Shown: positions 36,496-45,757, counted from the stretch's first letter. The stretch is DNA of 64,000 nt from Flavobacterium sp. 123 (GCF_003634825.1 NZ_RBXD01000001.1:1510501-1574500); one strand, 5' to 3'. The notes: generated from the sequence alone by a model not told the origin. A program made the numbers and translations.

Positions 36496-37548
36496 TTAGA
36501 ATCCTAAATAAGCAGCGATATCGCTTCTTAAAATTACAATTCCTGTAATCATGATATTGATGATAGAAAGTGGAATTAATATTCTCCAACCCAAATGCAT
36601 CAATTGATCGTATCTAAATCTTGGAATCGTCCATCTAATCCACATGTAGAAAAAGATGAATCCACAAATTTTTGCAAATAAAACAATAATTCCAATGATA
36701 TTTCCAATATTCACCCCAACGTTTTCAACAACCCAACTCATTCCAGGATAATTATATCCTCCAAAGAACAAAATAGATAAAATTGTAGAAGAAATGAACA
36801 TATTTGCATATTCAGCAAACAAATAAAATCCCATTTTCATAGAAGAATATTCCGTGTGATATCCTCCAATTAATTCACTTTCGCATTCTGCTAAATCAAA
36901 TGGTGTTCTGTTAGTTTCAGCAAAAGCACAAATTAAAAATATTAAAAACGATAACGGCTGATAAAATACATTCCAGTTCATTCCAGCTTGTTGTGCTGAA
37001 ATCTCTCTTAAACTCAAAGTTCCTGTCATCATCAACAAAGCAATCATTGATAATCCCATTGCAACTTCATAAGAGACCATTTGTGATGCCGCACGAACAG
37101 CTCCCATCAAAGAGAACTTGTTGTTAGATGCCCATCCTCCAATCATGATTCCGTAAACACCAACAGATACAACTCCGAAGAAATATAATAATCCAATATT
37201 TAAATCAGTAGCTTGAAGTAAAACGTCTCTGCCAAAAATATGTAATTTGTCTCCCCAAGGAATAACGGCACTTGTCATTAAAGCAGTACTCATCGCTATT
37301 GCAGGTCCAACAAAAAACAAAAATCTATTAGGAGTATTTGGCTCAAACTCTTCTTTCGAAAATAATTTTAAACCATCTGCAAGCGGTTGTAATAATCCAC
37401 CAAAACCAGCACGATTAGGACCAACACGATCTTGCAAAAAAGCAGCTACTTTACGTTCTGCCCATGTTGAATACATAGCCATAATCATTGTAACGGCAAA
37501 TACTACAACTATAACAACGCTTTTTTCTATAATAAAGGTACTATCCAT
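36496..37548 (-). CDS. nuoH: NADH-quinone oxidoreductase subunit H
   Basis: The 350-residue membrane subunit has about eight helices. It carries the conserved quinone-site loops ERKVAAFLQDRVGPNRAGFGGLLQPLADGLKLF (about 32-64) and AFAETNRTPFDLAECESELIGGYHTEYSSMKMG (about 214-246). These join NuoB and NuoD to form the ubiquinone or menaquinone chamber. It begins three bases after the nuoG stop. The sequence is complete. Confidence 0.97.
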   Translation of the reverse strand: MDSTFIIEKSVVIVVVFAVTMIMAMYSTWAERKVAAFLQDRVGPNRAGFGGLLQPLADGLKLFSKEEFEPNTPNRFLFFVGPAIAMSTALMTSAVIPWGDKLHIFGRDVLLQATDLNIGLLYFFGVVSVGVYGIMIGGWASNNKFSLMGAVRAASQMVSYEVAMGLSMIALLMMTGTLSLREISAQQAGMNWNVFYQPLSFLIFLICAFAETNRTPFDLAECESELIGGYHTEYSSMKMGFYLFAEYANMFISSTILSILFFGGYNYPGMSWVVENVGVNIGNIIGIIVLFAKICGFIFFYMWIRWTIPRFRYDQLMHLGWRILIPLSIINIMITGIVILRSDIAAYLGF

Positions 37549-37551
37549 TTT

Positions 37552-38577
37552 TTAACAAATTTGGTCGTTAGGATTCAATGGAATTTCAGCCATACTAATT
37601 TTTTTACGATCTTCCTCTCTACCCAAAAGAATGTTTTTCTCCGTTTCAATAACCACTTTTTCTAATTTATGGTTATATTTGTTTTGATTGATAACAGAAT
37701 CTTTTTCAAAAGCTCTTGGTCCTTCAATAGTCCAATCGTTAGCATCTTTATGATCAAAACGACATCCGTTACAGATGAATTCTTCTACTTCATGGTACTC
37801 ATCTTTACGACCAGTTACACGTTGTATTTCGTCACCAAACATCCAAACCGTAGTTTTTCCTGAACATGTAGGGCAATCTCTGTGAGCATTGTAAGGTTTG
37901 CTGAACCAAACTCTTGATTTGAATCGGAATGTTTTGTCAGTCAAAGCACCTACAGGACATACGTCAATCATATTTCCTGAAAATTCATTGTCAATTGCTT
38001 TAGAAATACAAGTTGAAATGTTAGCGTGATCTCCACGATCCATTACTCCATGTACTCTATTATCTGTCAATTGATCTGCTACTTGAACACATCTTTGACA
38101 TAATATGCAACGATTCATATGTAGTTGAATATTTGGACCAATATTTTCTGGTTCAAATGTTCTTTTTTCTTCAATATAGCGGCTTTGAGATTTTCCGTGC
38201 TCAAAGCTCAAGTTTTGTAAATCACATTCTCCCGCTTGATCGCAAACTGGGCAATCCAAAGGGTGATTGATTAATAAAAATTCTGTTACTGACTTTCTGG
38301 CTTCGGTTACTCTTTCAGAAGATTTGCTATTTACTTCCATTCCGTCCATACAGCCTGTCACACAAGAAGCCATTAATTTTGGCATTGGTCTTGGATCAGC
38401 CTCACTTCCTTTAGAAACTTCTACTAAACAACAACGGCATTTACCACCGCTACCTTTTAGCTTAGAATAATAGCACATTGCTGGCGGAACTACATCACCA
38501 CCTATCATACGTGCTGCTTGCAGGATGGTTGTTCCTGGTTCTACTTCTATTGACTGACCGTCTATTGTTACTTTCAT
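37552..38577 (-). CDS. nuoG: NADH-quinone oxidoreductase subunit G, short form
   Basis: The 341-residue protein holds only the N-terminal iron-sulfur part of NuoG; the usual molybdopterin-oxidoreductase-like domain is absent, as I recall for other aerobic Bacteroidota. Ligand sets seen are a 2Fe-2S site (Cys35, Cys47, Cys50, Cys72), the N5 site (His105, Cys109, Cys112, Cys118) and the N4 site (Cys157, Cys160, Cys163, Cys207). A further set is Cys235, Cys238, Cys269 and Cys272. The last is CxxC-x30-CxxC, not the CxxCxxxC-x27-C of cluster N7. The gene sits between nuoF and nuoH with no sign of a broken downstream domain, so the short form is genuine. It carries electrons from NuoE/F to NuoI. 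Confidence 0.93.
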   Translation of the reverse strand: MKVTIDGQSIEVEPGTTILQAARMIGGDVVPPAMCYYSKLKGSGGKCRCCLVEVSKGSEADPRPMPKLMASCVTGCMDGMEVNSKSSERVTEARKSVTEFLLINHPLDCPVCDQAGECDLQNLSFEHGKSQSRYIEEKRTFEPENIGPNIQLHMNRCILCQRCVQVADQLTDNRVHGVMDRGDHANISTCISKAIDNEFSGNMIDVCPVGALTDKTFRFKSRVWFSKPYNAHRDCPTCSGKTTVWMFGDEIQRVTGRKDEYHEVEEFICNGCRFDHKDANDWTIEGPRAFEKDSVINQNKYNHKLEKVVIETEKNILLGREEDRKKISMAEIPLNPNDQIC

Positions 38578-38602
38578 TTTTTTAGGTCTTATTGTCTAAA
38601 AT

Positions 38603-38636
38603 CAGAATTTTAAATTCTAAATTTTTAAATTTTAAC
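38603..38636. repeat. AT-rich intergenic repeat between nuoF and nuoG
   Basis: The gap is filled by AGAATTTTAAATTCTAAATT and similar self-complementary AT words. It is the same kind of sequence as in the nuoD/nuoE, nuoA/nuoB, aspS and sucA/sucB gaps, though the match is looser here. Confidence 0.4.
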
Positions 38637-40003
38637 TATACTGTTTGTTTTGCTAATAAATGCTTTACTTTTTCAAAAGGCTCATCCACAAAATGGTCTC
38701 TGTGTTTTATTTTTTCAGGGAAACGGATGTGGTATTCAAACTCCTCTCTAAAGTGACGAATTGCTGCGGCAACAGGCCAAGAAGCAGCATCTCCTAGAGG
38801 ACAAATTGTATTTCCTTCAATTTTACTTTGAATGCTTAATAACAATTCAATATCTTCTTCACGACCGTGACCATTTTCGATTCGGTGTAATACTTTTTCT
38901 AACCAACCTGTACCTTCACGACATGGAGTACATTGTCCACAACTTTCGTGGTGATAAAAACGAGAAAAATTCCAAGTATTTCTAACAATACAGGCAGTAT
39001 CATTATATACAATGAATCCACCAGAACCTAACATCGAACCAGTTGCAAAACCTCCGTCGCTTAAAGATTCATACGTCATCAATCGATCTTCTCCAGCAGC
39101 TGTTTTATAGATTAAATTAGCAGGTAGAACAGGTACTGAACTTCCTCCAGGTACAAATGCTTTCAAAGGTCTATCAGAACTCATTCCTCCTAAATATTCA
39201 TCAGAATTCATGAATTCGTATACGCTTAATCCCAATTCGATTTCATAAACACCAGGGTTTTTGATATGCCCTGAAGCAGAGATTAATTTGGTTCCAGTCG
39301 AGCGTCCAACCCCAATTTTAGCATAATCAGCACCAGAATTGTTTACAATCCATGGCACAGCAGCTATAGTTTCAACATTATTTACAACCGTTGGATTAGC
39401 CCAAAGACCAGAAACCGCAGGGAATGGTGGTTTGATGCGTGGATTTCCACGTTTTCCTTCCAATGATTCAATTAATGCAGTTTCTTCACCACAAATGTAA
39501 GCTCCGGCTCCACAATGAACATGAAGTTCTAAGTCGAAACCTGAACCTAATATATTTTTACCTAAAAATCCTGCAGCTTTAGCTTCGGCAATGGCTCTTT
39601 CTAATATTTTGTAAACCCACATGTATTCTCCACGAATGTAGATATACGAGCGGTTTGCGCCTAATGCATAACTAGATGTAATCATTCCTTCAATCAATAA
39701 ATGAGGAATGAATTCCATCAAATAACGATCTTTGAATGTTCCCGGCTCAGATTCGTCTGCATTACAAACTAAATGTCTTGGTTTTCCTGATTTTTTATCA
39801 ATAAAACTCCATTTCATTCCGGCAGGAAAACCAGCACCACCACGTCCACGTAATCCTGAAGTTTTTACTTCTTCAACAACTTCGTCTGGAGTTAATGTTT
39901 TTAATGCTTTTTCTACAGAAGCATAACCGCCATTAGCGCGATACACTTCGTAGGTTTTGATACCTGGGATATTTATTTTATCTAATAATATTTTTTGTGA
40001 CAT
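38636..40003 (-). CDS. nuoF: NADH-quinone oxidoreductase subunit F
   Basis: The 455-residue flavoprotein has the FMN/NADH site GLRGRGGAGFPAGMKW (about 51-66) and CNADESEPGTFKDR (about 80-93). ICGEETALIESLEGKRGNPRIKPPFPA follows, and the N3 4Fe-4S motif ESCGQCTPCREGT with a later Cys in NTICPLGDA completes the set. It takes electrons from NADH. Together with nuoE (1-base gap upstream) and nuoG it forms the input module, which shows that this complex I accepts NADH and is not the 11-subunit form that lacks NuoEFG. Confidence 0.97.
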   Translation of the reverse strand: MSQKILLDKINIPGIKTYEVYRANGGYASVEKALKTLTPDEVVEEVKTSGLRGRGGAGFPAGMKWSFIDKKSGKPRHLVCNADESEPGTFKDRYLMEFIPHLLIEGMITSSYALGANRSYIYIRGEYMWVYKILERAIAEAKAAGFLGKNILGSGFDLELHVHCGAGAYICGEETALIESLEGKRGNPRIKPPFPAVSGLWANPTVVNNVETIAAVPWIVNNSGADYAKIGVGRSTGTKLISASGHIKNPGVYEIELGLSVYEFMNSDEYLGGMSSDRPLKAFVPGGSSVPVLPANLIYKTAAGEDRLMTYESLSDGGFATGSMLGSGGFIVYNDTACIVRNTWNFSRFYHHESCGQCTPCREGTGWLEKVLHRIENGHGREEDIELLLSIQSKIEGNTICPLGDAASWPVAAAIRHFREEFEYHIRFPEKIKHRDHFVDEPFEKVKHLLAKQTV

Positions 40004-40004
40004 A

Positions 40005-40535
40005 TTATTTATCGTGTAATATTATTTTATTGTTTTTGCAATCGTCGATTAACTGATCGATTTTCTCTACGTTTAAATGTTCTTTGTAAAAATCGCCCAA
40101 TTGCATCATTGGAGCATAACCACAAGCGCCTAAACATTCTACACCAACTACGGTAAAGTTTCCATCTTCGGTTGTTTCGCCTAAATTTACACCTAGTTTC
40201 TCACAAGTATAGTCCATCAGGTTTTCTGCTCCGTTCAAACAGCAAGGAGAAGTTTGACAGAACTCAAACATGTATTTCCCAACAGGTTTTTGATTGAACA
40301 TAGTGTAGAAAGAAACTACTTCATATACTTCAATTGGCTTAATAAGTAAAATTTCGGCTACTTTGTTCATTAATTCGATGCTTAACCAGTTGTCGTGAGC
40401 ATCTTGAACTTCATGTAAAACAGGTAATAAAGCCGATTTTCTTTTATCTTCAGGATAATGACTGATTAATTCATTGATGCGAGTCATCAATGCTTCGGTC
40501 ATATTTATTTCTTGTTTGTGATAGGTACGTTCCAT
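40005..40535 (-). CDS. nuoE: NADH-quinone oxidoreductase subunit E
   Basis: The 176-residue thioredoxin-like 2Fe-2S protein carries cluster N1a with ligands in FEFCQTSPCCLNGAENL and VVGVECLGACGYAPM. The N-terminal helical part begins ISHYPEDKRKSALLPVLHEVQDAHDNWLS. Met1 and Met12 are both possible starts; the sequence before TEALMTRINELI is weakly supported. It pairs with NuoF and ends one base before it. Confidence 0.95.
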   Translation of the reverse strand: MERTYHKQEINMTEALMTRINELISHYPEDKRKSALLPVLHEVQDAHDNWLSIELMNKVAEILLIKPIEVYEVVSFYTMFNQKPVGKYMFEFCQTSPCCLNGAENLMDYTCEKLGVNLGETTEDGNFTVVGVECLGACGYAPMMQLGDFYKEHLNVEKIDQLIDDCKNNKIILHDK

Positions 40536-40590
40536 TTTTTATTATTTTAAATTTTGAATTCTAAATTTTAAATGTTCTTGTTGGTCATTT

Positions 40591-40620
40591 GGAATTTAAA
40601 ATTCATCATTTATAATTTTT
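40591..40620. repeat. AT-rich intergenic repeat between nuoD and nuoE
   Basis: GAATTTAAAATTCATCATTT and its AT-rich tail match the nuoA/nuoB copy (43003-43030) and the sucA/sucB copy (57668-57696) through the core TTAAAATTCAYMATTTA. A related stretch with TTTGAATTCTAAATTTTAAA lies at 40550-40572. Confidence 0.5.
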
Positions 40621-41859
40621 TTAAGCGTCTAATTCTCCGGCAATAACATTTAAACTTGACAAAATAACAATTGCATCCGAAAGTAAAGCTCCTTTAATCA
40701 TTTCTGGATATGCTTGGTAATAAATAAAACAAGGTCTTCGGAAATGCAATCTATAAGGAGTACGACTTCCATCGGTTACCAAATAAAATCCTAACTCTCC
40801 ATTTCCACCTTCAACAGCATGATATACTTCAGCAACTGGAACAGGGATTTCACCCATTACAATTTTGAAATGATAAATCAATGATTCCATGTCGTGGTAT
40901 ACATCTTCTTTTGGAGGAAGATAATATTCAGGTACTTCTGCATGATATTCATTTCCTTCCGGCATTTTAGCCAAGGCTTGTTTGATTATACTGATACTTT
41001 CCCAAACTTCTGCATTACGAACACAGAAACGATCGTATGTATCTCCTGATTTTCCAACAGGAACAATGAAGTCGAAATCTTCATAAGAACTGTAAGGTTG
41101 TGCTACACGAACATCGTAATCAACACCCGCAGCACGAAGATTTGGCCCTGTGAATCCATAAGCCATAGCTTGTTCAGCTGAAATAGCACCTACGTTAACG
41201 GTTCTGTCAATGAAAATTCTGTTTCTTTCAAAAAGGTTTTCAAATTCTTTCCATGCAACTGGAAATTCTTCCAAAAACACATCTAATTTGCGGAAAGCTT
41301 CTGGGGACCAGTCTCTTTCGAAACCGCCAATTCTTCCCATATTTGTTGTCAAACGAGCTCCACAAATCTCTTCGTAAATTTCGTATACTTTTTCTCTGAA
41401 TTGGAACACATATAAAAATCCTGTATAGGCTCCAGTATCAACTCCAAGGATTGAATTACAAATCAAGTGATCCGTTATTCTAGCCAATTCCATTACGATA
41501 ACTCTCAAATATTGAGCTCTTTTTGGAACTTCAACACCTAATAGTTTTTCTAAAGTCATCCACCATCCCATATTGTTGATAGGAGAGGAGCAATAGTTCA
41601 TTCGGTCTGTAAGAGGAGTAATTTGGTAGAAAGGACGATTCTCAGCAATTTTTTCGAAAGCTCTATGAATATAACCAATTGTTGGTTCTGCTTCAAGAAT
41701 TTTTTCTCCATCCATCAATAAGATATTTTGAAAAATACCATGTGTAGCTGGATGCGTAGGACCTAAATTCAGAATAGAAAGCTCGCTTCCATCTTCATTG
41801 TGTCGCTCTTTAATTATTTTAGCATATCGATGCTCTGGTGGTAATAATAGTTCTGACAT
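40621..41859 (-). CDS. nuoD: NADH-quinone oxidoreductase subunit D
   Basis: The 412-residue subunit is the 49-kDa homologue, related to hydrogenase large subunits. It has LNLGPTHPATHGIFQNILLMDGEKI with the quinone-site HPATHG, IGYIHRAFEKIAENRPFYQITPLTDRMNYCSS, and a C-terminus ending VILSSLNVIAGELDA. With NuoB it forms the quinone-reduction site. NuoC and NuoD are separate genes here, 32 bases apart, not fused as in E. coli. Confidence 0.97.
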   Translation of the reverse strand: MSELLLPPEHRYAKIIKERHNEDGSELSILNLGPTHPATHGIFQNILLMDGEKILEAEPTIGYIHRAFEKIAENRPFYQITPLTDRMNYCSSPINNMGWWMTLEKLLGVEVPKRAQYLRVIVMELARITDHLICNSILGVDTGAYTGFLYVFQFREKVYEIYEEICGARLTTNMGRIGGFERDWSPEAFRKLDVFLEEFPVAWKEFENLFERNRIFIDRTVNVGAISAEQAMAYGFTGPNLRAAGVDYDVRVAQPYSSYEDFDFIVPVGKSGDTYDRFCVRNAEVWESISIIKQALAKMPEGNEYHAEVPEYYLPPKEDVYHDMESLIYHFKIVMGEIPVPVAEVYHAVEGGNGELGFYLVTDGSRTPYRLHFRRPCFIYYQAYPEMIKGALLSDAIVILSSLNVIAGELDA

Positions 41860-41891
41860 TTATTGAATGTGAAAAATTATATATTGTGTTT

Positions 41892-42413
41892 TTAGCAATT
41901 TGAAGGTGTTCTTCCAAAGAAACGGTCGTCTTTATCCGTTCTTCCACTATCTTCCATCGGAAATTCTTTTCGCATTGGAAAAGAAACCATTTCATCCATA
42001 TTCAAAATTCGTTTTAACTGTGGATGTCCTATGAAATTGATTCCGAAGAAATCATAGGTTTCTCTTTCCATCCAGTTTGAACTTAAGAAAATATTAGATA
42101 TCGTTTTTATTTCTGGTTTTTCACCATTAATAAAGGCTTTTATTTTGATTCGTTTGTTTTCATACCAATTATGCATGTGGTAAACTACTGCAAATTGTCT
42201 TTCTTGCTCATTATCTGGATAGTGAATTCCGCACAGGTCAGTTAGAAAGTTAAAACGTAGTGTAGGATCATTTTTCAAGAAAAGAATAATAGCTGTAATT
42301 TTATCAGCATCTACTTCAAATGAAAATATATCAGCATCTTGATTGAATTGAAAAACAGCTGAACCAAATGTTTCAACTAGTTTATCTTGAATTTCGATTG
42401 TTTCTAAAGCCAT
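41892..42413 (-). CDS. nuoC: NADH-quinone oxidoreductase subunit C
   Basis: The 173-residue subunit is the 30-kDa homologue. The family signature is ERETYDFFGINFIGHPQLKRIL (about 131-152), preceded by FNFLTDLCGIHYPD. It braces NuoD and NuoB in the peripheral arm and binds no cofactor. It begins four bases after nuoB. The C-terminus is short and ends FFGRTPSNC, so it lacks the extended tail found in some relatives. Confidence 0.94.
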   Translation of the reverse strand: MALETIEIQDKLVETFGSAVFQFNQDADIFSFEVDADKITAIILFLKNDPTLRFNFLTDLCGIHYPDNEQERQFAVVYHMHNWYENKRIKIKAFINGEKPEIKTISNIFLSSNWMERETYDFFGINFIGHPQLKRILNMDEMVSFPMRKEFPMEDSGRTDKDDRFFGRTPSNC

Positions 42414-42417
42414 CTTG

Positions 42418-42966
42418 TTATTTGATATTATAAGAAGCCAATAATTCTTGATATTCCGGAGAGCTTCTTCTTCTAACCGATTCGTTTTTAACGATTTCTT
42501 GTAATTTCATAACTCCATCAACAATTTGTTCTGGTCTTGGAGGACAACCTGGAACATAAACATCCACAGGGATTACTTTGTCAATTCCTTGCAAAACGGA
42601 GTAGGTGTCAAAAATTCCACCTGATGATGCACAAGCACCAACAGCAATAACCCAACGAGGTTCTGACATTTGCTCATATACTTGACGTAAAATTGGAGCC
42701 ATTTTTTTAGAAATAGTTCCCATTACCATCAACATATCTGCTTGACGTGGAGAAAAACTAACACGCTCAGATCCAAATCTGGCTAAGTCATAATGTGACG
42801 CCATTGTTGCCATAAATTCAATTCCACAACATGAAGTAGCAAAAGGCAAAGGCCAAAGTGAATTAGCACGAGCCAAACCTACTACATCATTCAGTTTTGT
42901 TGCGAAGAAACCTTCGCCAACAACACCTTCTGGAGGGGCAACCATATTTATATTTGAATTACTCAT
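42418..42966 (-). CDS. nuoB: NADH-quinone oxidoreductase subunit B
   Basis: The 182-residue subunit binds the last cluster, N2. The ligands are the tandem Cys46-Cys47 in FATSCCGIEFMA, Cys112 in VGACASSGGIFDTYSV and Cys141 in VPGCPPRPE. SFSPRQADMLMVMGTISKKMAP is the family core. It gives electrons to quinone at the NuoB/NuoD interface. It follows nuoA after a 64-base gap that holds an AT-rich repeat. Confidence 0.97.
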   Translation of the reverse strand: MSNSNINMVAPPEGVVGEGFFATKLNDVVGLARANSLWPLPFATSCCGIEFMATMASHYDLARFGSERVSFSPRQADMLMVMGTISKKMAPILRQVYEQMSEPRWVIAVGACASSGGIFDTYSVLQGIDKVIPVDVYVPGCPPRPEQIVDGVMKLQEIVKNESVRRRSSPEYQELLASYNIK

Positions 42967-43002
42967 TTTTTATTATTTTGAATTATAAATCTTGAACTTT
43001 AA

Positions 43003-43030
43003 AAATTAAAATTCACCATTTAAATAATTT
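43003..43030. repeat. AT-rich intergenic repeat between nuoA and nuoB
   Basis: AAATTAAAATTCACCATTTA and a following AT tail match the copies at 40591-40620 and 57668-57696. The repeat fills the gap and overlaps no conserved coding motif. Confidence 0.5.
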
Positions 43031-43396
43031 TTATTCCCACTCTAAAGCTTTCTTTTTGATGATGTAAAAGAATCCTACTAAAAGTAAAAGCATGAAAATT
43101 ACCATTTTCACCATTCCTTCCATTCCTAATTCTTTGAAATTTATAGCCCAAGGGTATAAAAAGATAACCTCGACATCAAATAAGACAAAAAGAATAGCTA
43201 CAAGAAAGTATTTTACTGAAAAAGGAATACGTGCGTTTCCAACAGATTCTATCCCACATTCGAAATTTTTATCTTTACTTTCTGAGGTTCTTTTTGGGCC
43301 TAATTTCCCTGAAACAAAGATTGTTCCTGCAACAAATCCTACTGCTAGAATTAACTGCATTAAAATTGGAATATAATTTAATTGATCAGATTGCAT
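43031..43396 (-). CDS. nuoA: NADH-quinone oxidoreductase subunit A
   Basis: From ATG at 43394-43396 the protein has 121 residues and three membrane helices. The conserved quinone-side loop is KNFECGIESVGNARIPFSVKYFLVAILFVLFDVEVIFLYPW. The frame is open to 43459, but a good promoter (43429-43459) lies inside that extension, which supports the shorter start. It is the first gene of the operon and helps shape the quinone channel with NuoH and NuoD. Confidence 0.95.
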   Translation of the reverse strand: MQSDQLNYIPILMQLILAVGFVAGTIFVSGKLGPKRTSESKDKNFECGIESVGNARIPFSVKYFLVAILFVLFDVEVIFLYPWAINFKELGMEGMVKMVIFMLLLLVGFFYIIKKKALEWE

Positions 43397-43428
43397 AATG
43401 TAATGTTGTTTTGCGTAAAAATAAGCAA

Positions 43429-43459
43429 CAAAGATAGCTTTCAAGTAATTAAAACACAA
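43429..43459 (-). promoter_or_regulatory. Promoter of the nuo operon
   Basis: On the minus strand TTG (43457-43459) is followed after 20 bases by TATCTTTG (43429-43436), close to the flavobacterial TTG-N17-23-TAnnTTTG form. Transcription would begin about 27 bases before the nuoA start. Confidence 0.55.
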
Positions 43460-43560
43460 GTTTAATATTGAATTTAGTTTACTTAAAATTAGAAATTAAC
43501 ATTTATTTTTATTAATTATAAATAATTTTATTTTCGGGAAGCTTTATTTCAATAAAGACC

Positions 43561-43595
43561 AAAAAAAAACGTTTCGAAATAAATCGAAACGTTTT
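43561..43595 (-). terminator. Terminator of the cold-shock gene
   Basis: A perfect 12-pair stem (AAAACGTTTCGA with TCGAAACGTTTT, six-base loop) lies 34 bases after the cold-shock stop and is followed by a T-run on the minus strand. It separates this gene from the nuo promoter. Confidence 0.85.
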
Positions 43596-43628
43596 AAACA
43601 TTCGTAGCTTAAAAATATTTTTTTAAAC

Positions 43629-43823
43629 TTAGATAACTGCTACTTTCGCAGCAACTTTCCCTTTTCTTCCTTCTTCTTCTTCATAGCTAACTCTGTCACC
43701 TTCACGCAATTCTTCTGCGTTGATTCCTGATGCATGAACAAAAATGTCTTTTCCTGTTTCTTCGTCTGTAATGAATCCGTAACCTTTAGATTCATTGAAA
43801 AATTTAACTGTACCTGTACGCAT
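43629..43823 (-). CDS. Cold-shock domain protein
   Basis: The 64-residue single-domain OB-fold protein has the RNA-binding motifs RNP1 (KGYGFITDE, about 13-21) and RNP2 (KDIFVHASGI, about 25-34), and ends in KVAAKVAVI. It binds single-stranded nucleic acid and works as an RNA chaperone. It is monocistronic, with its own promoter (43853-43860) and a perfect terminator. The leader is short (about 24 bases), unlike the long leader of E. coli cspA, so a cold-sensing leader is not evident. Confidence 0.93.
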   Translation of the reverse strand: MRTGTVKFFNESKGYGFITDEETGKDIFVHASGINAEELREGDRVSYEEEEGRKGKVAAKVAVI

Positions 43824-43852
43824 TGTAATAGTAATAATAATTTATAATGAGG

Positions 43853-43860
43853 CAAATGTA
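43853..43860 (-). promoter_or_regulatory. -7 element of the cold-shock gene
   Basis: TACATTTG on the minus strand fits TAnnTTTG, 30 bases before the start. A TTTCG stands about 15 bases further up in place of a clean TTG. Confidence 0.45.
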
Positions 43861-43949
43861 ATATTTAATATAATACGAAAGACGTTCTTCTATTTTTATT
43901 TTGTAAAAATATTGATATTCAACGTTTTCCAGCAATTAAAATCGGTAAA

Positions 43950-45701
43950 CTACTTTAAATCTAATTTAATGTGTAGTTCATTTAGTTGTGAATCATCAAT
44001 TATTGATGGCGCGTCTATCATTACATCTCGACCAGAATTATTTTTTGGGAAGGCAATAAAATCACGGATTGTTTCTTGTCCTCCTAAAATAGCAACTAAT
44101 CTGTCTAGTCCAAAAGCAAGTCCTCCGTGTGGCGGTGCTCCGAACTGAAAAGCATCCATAAGGAATCCAAATTGTGCTTTGGCTTCTTCTTCGGTAAAAC
44201 CTAAATATTTGAACATTAATTGTTGTGTTGTTTTATCGTGAATACGAATAGAACCTCCACCTATTTCATTTCCGTTCAAAACCATATCATAAGCATTTGC
44301 ACGAACTTTACCTGGATTTGTAGCTAATAATTCCATGTCTTCTGGTTTTGGTGATGTAAATGGATGGTGCATTGCGTGCCATCTTCCAGATTCTTCATCC
44401 AATTCTAATAATGGGAAATCTACTACCCAAAGCGGAGCAAATTCAGCAGGATTTCTTAACCCTAATCGAGTAGCAACTTCCATACGCAAAGCGCTTAATT
44501 GCCCACGAGTTTTATCGGCAGGACCAGAAAGTACAAAAATCATATCGCCAGCTTTAGCTCCAGTATTGGCAGCCCATTTTTTCAAATCTTCTTGGTCGTA
44601 AAATTTATCTACGGATGATTTATAAGTTCCGTCATCATTGCATTTTACATAAACCATTCCGCTAGCGCCAACTTGAGGGCGTTTTACCCAGTCAATCAAA
44701 GCATCAATTTCTTTACGAGTGTAGTTTCCTGCTCCAGGAACAGCAATTCCTACCACTAATTCGGCTGCATTAAATACAGGGAATTCTTTGTGTTGTGCAA
44801 CTTCGTTTAATTCGCCAAATTCCATTCCGAAACGAATGTCTGGTTTGTCATTTCCGTATGTTTTCATAGCATATTCGTAGGTAATTCTTGGGAATTTATC
44901 TACTTCAACACCTTTTATTTCTTTTAGTAAGTGTCTGGTCAATCCTTCAAAAACATTTAAAATATCTTCTTGTTCTACAAAGGCCATTTCACAATCAATC
45001 TGTGTGAATTCTGGTTGTCTGTCAGCACGTAAATCTTCGTCACGGAAACATTTTACAATTTGGAAATATTTATCCATTCCACCCACCATCAATAATTGTT
45101 TGAAGGTTTGTGGAGATTGTGGCAATGCATAAAATTGACCTTCATTCATTCTGGAAGGAACAACAAAATCTCTTGCGCCTTCAGGAGTTGATTTAATTAA
45201 ATAAGGAGTTTCAACTTCACAAAAATCTAAGTCCGAAAGGTATTTTCGTACTTCCATGGCTACTTTATGACGGAAAAGCAAACTGTTTTTTACAGGATTT
45301 CTTCTGATGTCAAGGTAACGGTATTTCATACGTATGTCTTCTCCGCCATCAGTTTCGTCTTCTATTGTGAAAGGAGGGGTTAATGCCGCATTCAAAATAG
45401 TCATTTCTGTAACTAAAATTTCGATTTCACCTGTTGCGATGTTTTTGTTTTTGGCTTCACGCTCAATAACGGTTCCTTTAACTTGTATTACAAATTCACG
45501 ACCTAAGGTTTTAGCTAGTTCAAAAACATTTTTTTTGGTACGACTTTCGTCAAAAATCAATTGTGTAATTCCATAACGGTCACGCAAATCGACCCAATTC
45601 ATAAAACCTTTATCGCGTGATTTTTGAACCCAACCCGCTAGTGTAACTTCAGTATTAATATGTGAGGCGTTTAATTCGCCACAGTTATGACTTCTATACA
45701 T
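43950..45701 (-). CDS. aspS: Aspartyl-tRNA synthetase
   Basis: The 583-residue class II synthetase has an N-terminal OB-fold that binds the anticodon (about 15-110, [32 protein letters not shown]). Motif 2 is in [23 protein letters not shown], and motif 3 in [21 protein letters not shown] near the C-terminus. The bacterial GAD insertion lies at about 295-410. It charges tRNA-Asp. Upstream of the start is an 18-bp perfect palindrome. Downstream is the separate cold-shock gene. Length and motifs are normal. Confidence 0.97.
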   Translation of the reverse strand: MYRSHNCGELNASHINTEVTLAGWVQKSRDKGFMNWVDLRDRYGITQLIFDESRTKKNVFELAKTLGREFVIQVKGTVIEREAKNKNIATGEIEILVTEMTILNAALTPPFTIEDETDGGEDIRMKYRYLDIRRNPVKNSLLFRHKVAMEVRKYLSDLDFCEVETPYLIKSTPEGARDFVVPSRMNEGQFYALPQSPQTFKQLLMVGGMDKYFQIVKCFRDEDLRADRQPEFTQIDCEMAFVEQEDILNVFEGLTRHLLKEIKGVEVDKFPRITYEYAMKTYGNDKPDIRFGMEFGELNEVAQHKEFPVFNAAELVVGIAVPGAGNYTRKEIDALIDWVKRPQVGASGMVYVKCNDDGTYKSSVDKFYDQEDLKKWAANTGAKAGDMIFVLSGPADKTRGQLSALRMEVATRLGLRNPAEFAPLWVVDFPLLELDEESGRWHAMHHPFTSPKPEDMELLATNPGKVRANAYDMVLNGNEIGGGSIRIHDKTTQQLMFKYLGFTEEEAKAQFGFLMDAFQFGAPPHGGLAFGLDRLVAILGGQETIRDFIAFPKNNSGRDVMIDAPSIIDDSQLNELHIKLDLK

Positions 45702-45719
45702 AATCTAAAATTTTAGATT
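45702..45719. promoter_or_regulatory. 18-bp perfect palindrome at the aspS start
   Basis: AATCTAAAATTTTAGATT directly precedes the aspS start codon. It could be an operator or a short RNA hairpin in the ribosome-binding region. CAAATTTA just upstream (45721-45728) reads TAAATTTG on the coding strand and could be the -7 element, which would put the palindrome at the transcription start. Confidence 0.5.
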
Positions 45720-45730
45720 GCAAATTTAAT

Positions 45731-45757
45731 ACTAATTATGAATAATGAATTATAAAA
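45731..45757. repeat. AT-rich intergenic repeat upstream of aspS, inverse orientation
   Basis: Read on the minus strand this is TTTATAATTCATTATTCATA, which matches the core of the nuo and sucA/sucB gap copies. It is the only one of the set in the reverse orientation. Confidence 0.4.

Noticed and set aside
37552..38577. NuoG as a truncated pseudogene
   Set aside because: The gene has all N-terminal cluster ligands, ends cleanly three bases before nuoH, and no remnant of the C-terminal domain is present. The short form is known in this phylum.
43397..43459. Longer N-terminus for NuoA
   Set aside because: It covers a good TTG-N20-TATCTTTG promoter and lengthens the protein beyond the family size.
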